Assembly (NCBI GenBank): GCA_937868675.1
Contig: CALMNJ010000358.1
Span: 1 to 7,113, forward strand
DNA: 7,113 nt
Direction: 5' to 3'
From: an uncultured Bacteroidota bacterium
GTDB lineage: Bacteria; Bacteroidota; Bacteroidia; B-17B0; Aurantibacillaceae
Below, one piece after another: positions 5,118-7,113 of the stretch. The position numbers and the translations under genes are program-made. Below the pieces are notes generated by a model. The model was not told the DNA's origin, ran no database searches, and saw nothing but the letters and a program-made list of their open reading frames with translations. The first letter of the stretch is position 1. Every line of letters begins with the position of its first letter.

Positions 5118-6401
5118 TTATGCCTTACGCGGCTTGTTGTTTTGATTGCCAAACCGGCGCTTGCCATTGTTTTTGCGGTTACCTCCGTTTTCTCTTCCTT
5201 TTCCACCATGATGCGGCTTACTGTCGCTCCCGAAATTTTTCTTAGGCCGGGCCTCGGGATTATACACAGGAGCTTCGCCCAGTTCGGCAGGCACCGGTAT
5301 TTTTTCCACCTCGCGGCCCATCAGGTTTTCAATACGCGCCAATTTATGCATGTCTTTCTGGTTCACAAATGTAATGGCCACACCCGCCCTCGAAGCCCTG
5401 GCTGTGCGCCCGATACGATGTATATAATCTTCCGGATCGGGTGGTGCATCGTAATTTACCACCAGGCTTATTCCCTCCACATCAATGCCCCGCGATAAAA
5501 TATCGGTGCCTATCAAAATACGCAGCCTGCGGCTTTTAAACTCACGCATTATTTCTTCACGCTCGGCCTGCTCCAGATCGGAGTGGAAGGCTTTGATAGA
5601 AGAATTTGTTTTGCGGAGATCGCGTTCGAGTTGCTTCACGTTTTCTTTGGTGGAAGAGAAAATAATGATAGACTGGTAGTCCTCATTTTCAAGAATGCGT
5701 TTCAGCAGTTCCGGTTTCTGGCTGTCGTACACCACGTAGGCCTGTTGCACAATTCCATCCGCCGGCTTGCTTATGGCAATGTTTACCTGTTCGGGGTCGG
5801 TTGCAATCTGGCCGGCCAGTTGTCTTATTTTTGGCGGCATGGTGGCCGAAAACATAATGGTTTGCCTTTTCTTTGGAAGGTAGTTGATAATGGTGCGAAT
5901 GTCATCAAAAAAGCCCATGTCCAGCATGCGGTCGGCCTCGTCAAGGATGAGGTGTTGCAGGTGTTCGAAATTAATATCGCCCGATTGCAGCAACGCAATG
6001 AGCCGCCCTGGCGTAGCACATACAATATCCACGCCTTCTTCTAGGGCATGCTTTTGGTTAGACCAGGCAATGCCATCGTTACCTCCATAAATTGCGATAG
6101 AACCTACCCCGCAAAAATAGGCCAGACCATCAATCTGCTGGTCAATCTGCAACACAAGTTCGCGGGTTGGGGCAATAATCAGTGCGTTTAAATGGCGCTT
6201 AGGTGCCTGAAGTATATGATGAATTACCGGTAGCAGATAAGCCGCTGTTTTTCCGGTTCCGGTTTGGGCGCAGCCAATTAGGTCGCGGTTGACAAGTATT
6301 ACAGGTATTGCTTGTTGCTGAATTGGTGTAGGTTGCTTGTACCCCATGCTGTAAAGCCCCTCCATGAGGCTCGGGTCAAGTGCGAAGTCGTCGAATGTCA
6401 A
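5118..6401 (-). CDS. DEAD-box ATP-dependent RNA helicase, RhlE-like
   Basis: A 427-residue helicase that unwinds short RNA duplexes using ATP, likely in ribosome assembly or mRNA turnover. All motifs are present in order: Q motif (Phe-x-x-Phe at 3-6, PTPIQQQAIP 24-33), motif I AQTGTGKT (45-52), Ia PTREL (78-82), Ib TPGR (130-133), II DEAD (154-157), III SAT (185-187), IV IIFSS (246-250), V RGIDVEG (304-310) and VI HRIGRTAR (328-335). The tail (386-427) is a disordered Lys/Arg/Gly/Asn-rich extension typical of RhlE-type enzymes, likely for RNA binding. The frame that keeps the N-terminal Q-motif region begins at TTG (6399-6401); an in-frame TAA lies 11 codons upstream with no ATG or GTG between, and the next ATG (residue 13) would lose that region. 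Leader is A-rich. It is the first gene of a likely operon with the phosphatase and divergent from the DUF4833 gene. Confidence 0.95.
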   Translation of the reverse strand: MTFDDFALDPSLMEGLYSMGYKQPTPIQQQAIPVILVNRDLIGCAQTGTGKTAAYLLPVIHHILQAPKRHLNALIIAPTRELVLQIDQQIDGLAYFCGVGSIAIYGGNDGIAWSNQKHALEEGVDIVCATPGRLIALLQSGDINFEHLQHLILDEADRMLDMGFFDDIRTIINYLPKKRQTIMFSATMPPKIRQLAGQIATDPEQVNIAISKPADGIVQQAYVVYDSQKPELLKRILENEDYQSIIIFSSTKENVKQLERDLRKTNSSIKAFHSDLEQAEREEIMREFKSRRLRILIGTDILSRGIDVEGISLVVNYDAPPDPEDYIHRIGRTARASRAGVAITFVNQKDMHKLARIENLMGREVEKIPVPAELGEAPVYNPEARPKKNFGSDSKPHHGGKGRENGGNRKNNGKRRFGNQNNKPRKA

Positions 6402-6499
6402 TCGTTTAAGTTTTATTTTTCTGTCACGAAGTTAAGCCTTTTTTCCCGATGCGGGAGGGATTTGCCGGCCATAACTAAAACTAACCATTACTTAAACGA
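6402..6499. repeat. 10-bp inverted repeat in the helicase/DUF4833 divergent intergenic region
   Basis: TCGTTTAAGT (6402-6411) and its exact complement ACTTAAACGA (6490-6499) face each other across 78 bp. The first arm touches the helicase start codon; the second is 47 bp before the DUF4833 ATG. The arms could be two sites for one regulator acting on both genes, or chance. A TCCCG-ATG-CGGGA mini-hairpin (from 6446) lies between them. Confidence 0.4.
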
Positions 6500-6525
6500 A
6501 TGAAAAGTGTATATTACCAAATTTT

Positions 6526-6533
6526 TATATTTA
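6526..6533 (+). promoter_or_regulatory. Weak -7-like element before the DUF4833 gene
   Basis: TATATTTA differs from TAnnTTTG only in its last base and ends 12 bp before the ATG, at a usable but short distance. No TTG is seen 17-23 bp upstream. It is the best candidate in this gap; no perfect match occurs on either strand. Confidence 0.3.
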
Positions 6534-6545
6534 CGTTGCTGAATA

Positions 6546-7112
6546 ATGAACTGGAAAAAAAGTAGATGGGCCGCGTTTAAACCGCTTTTTGCGCTGGTGA
6601 TTTTCGTTTTTTCAGGTTTTATAAGCGGCGATAATGGCGCAATGCCGGTTCCGAACGGCATTAACAACATGCTTTTTTACGTGCAGCGCAGCCTGAATAA
6701 AAACACCATTATTTACCAGCTAAACCTAAACGACAAAAATGAACTTAATGAGGCCGAACCGATAAAGATATTCTGGAAAAATTATGCTACCAACGGTACT
6801 GTTGAACCGTTAAATTACGTACAAAAAAAATATGCCTACGGTATTGAGTCTTTTCTTTCGGATAAGGAAAAGAAAATATACACGTTCCATTTTGTGTCCT
6901 ACAAAAAACAATTGTTATACCTGGCCAAAACCTCAGATAAAAAATACCATGTTTTCAGCTACTTTGGCAGCAAACTTATTGTTGTACAACGCGTTTATGT
7001 ACAGATTAACGGTGGCTCATTCTGGACCCCAAGGGTTAAGTACATAGAGGTTTCAGGTACCGATCCTGTAAAAAATGAGCCCGTTACCGAAAAGATTGTC
7101 ATCGAAAAGTAA
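6546..7112 (+). CDS. DUF4833 exported protein
   Basis: A 188-residue protein, ATG start, TAA stop just inside the window edge. Residues 1-28 are a signal peptide or N-terminal anchor (basic MNWKKSR, then hydrophobic PLFALVIFVFSGFISG). There is no lipobox Cys. The mature part has the DUF4833 pattern: LFYVQRSLNKNTIIYQLN (43-60), EPIKIFWKNYATNG (71-84), LNYVQKKYAYGI (89-100), a central FHFVSYKKQLLYL region, and a C-terminal strand with VYVQINGG and KYIEVSGTDP. The family occurs in Bacteroidota and has no known biochemical role; the pattern suggests a periplasmic beta-rich protein. It is divergent from the RNA helicase and not obviously linked to it in function. AT content is higher than in the minus-strand genes, with many Lys/Asn/Tyr codons, but not enough to claim transfer. 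Confidence 0.85.
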   Translation: MNWKKSRWAAFKPLFALVIFVFSGFISGDNGAMPVPNGINNMLFYVQRSLNKNTIIYQLNLNDKNELNEAEPIKIFWKNYATNGTVEPLNYVQKKYAYGIESFLSDKEKKIYTFHFVSYKKQLLYLAKTSDKKYHVFSYFGSKLIVVQRVYVQINGGSFWTPRVKYIEVSGTDPVKNEPVTEKIVIEK

Positions 7113-7113
7113 A

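Overview
The window looks like Bacteroidota chromosome, perhaps a Chitinophagia/Sphingobacteriia-type relative. Four things point there: a secreted protein ending in a gliding-motility/type IX secretion (CHU_C type) C-terminal domain, a DUF4833 protein, perfect Bacteroidota -7 promoter elements (TAnnTTTG) in short intergenic gaps, and A-rich rather than Shine-Dalgarno leaders. Nothing suggests a mobile element, phage, CRISPR array or RNA operon. Most of it is ordinary chromosomal gene content.

Layout. Positions 1-720 (minus) hold the N-terminal 240 residues of a secreted PKD/Ig-like protein that runs off the left edge. Ten bases upstream of it lies a short LuxC-type acyl-CoA reductase (731-1756, minus). 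That gene is divergent from a 2[4Fe-4S] ferredoxin (1810-2160, plus), with overlapping, oppositely oriented promoters in a 53-bp gap. Next comes an unusually long gap between convergent genes (2161-2716). It holds a clear terminator for the gene to its right, three closely spaced hairpins and two possible small minus-strand ORFs, one of which would encode a basic single-membrane-span peptide.

From 2717 to 6401 everything is on the minus strand. Read in transcription order: an RhlE-like DEAD-box RNA helicase that appears to start at TTG, a low-molecular-weight protein tyrosine phosphatase 16 bp behind it, a probable terminator hairpin, a small secreted or outer-membrane beta-rich protein of unknown function, and a deoxyhypusine-synthase-family gene with its own promoter and terminator. 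This last gene is interrupted by a single in-frame TGA where relatives have tryptophan; both halves are otherwise intact. At 6546-7112 (plus) a DUF4833 exported protein is divergent from the helicase, and the gap between them carries a 10-bp inverted repeat.

Working together: the helicase and phosphatase are probably co-transcribed. The reductase and ferredoxin form a divergent pair that could be a redox unit of unknown role. The deoxyhypusine-synthase-like gene stands alone. The most useful points to follow up are the TGA interruption, the reductase/ferredoxin pair, and the contents of the 2161-2637 gap.
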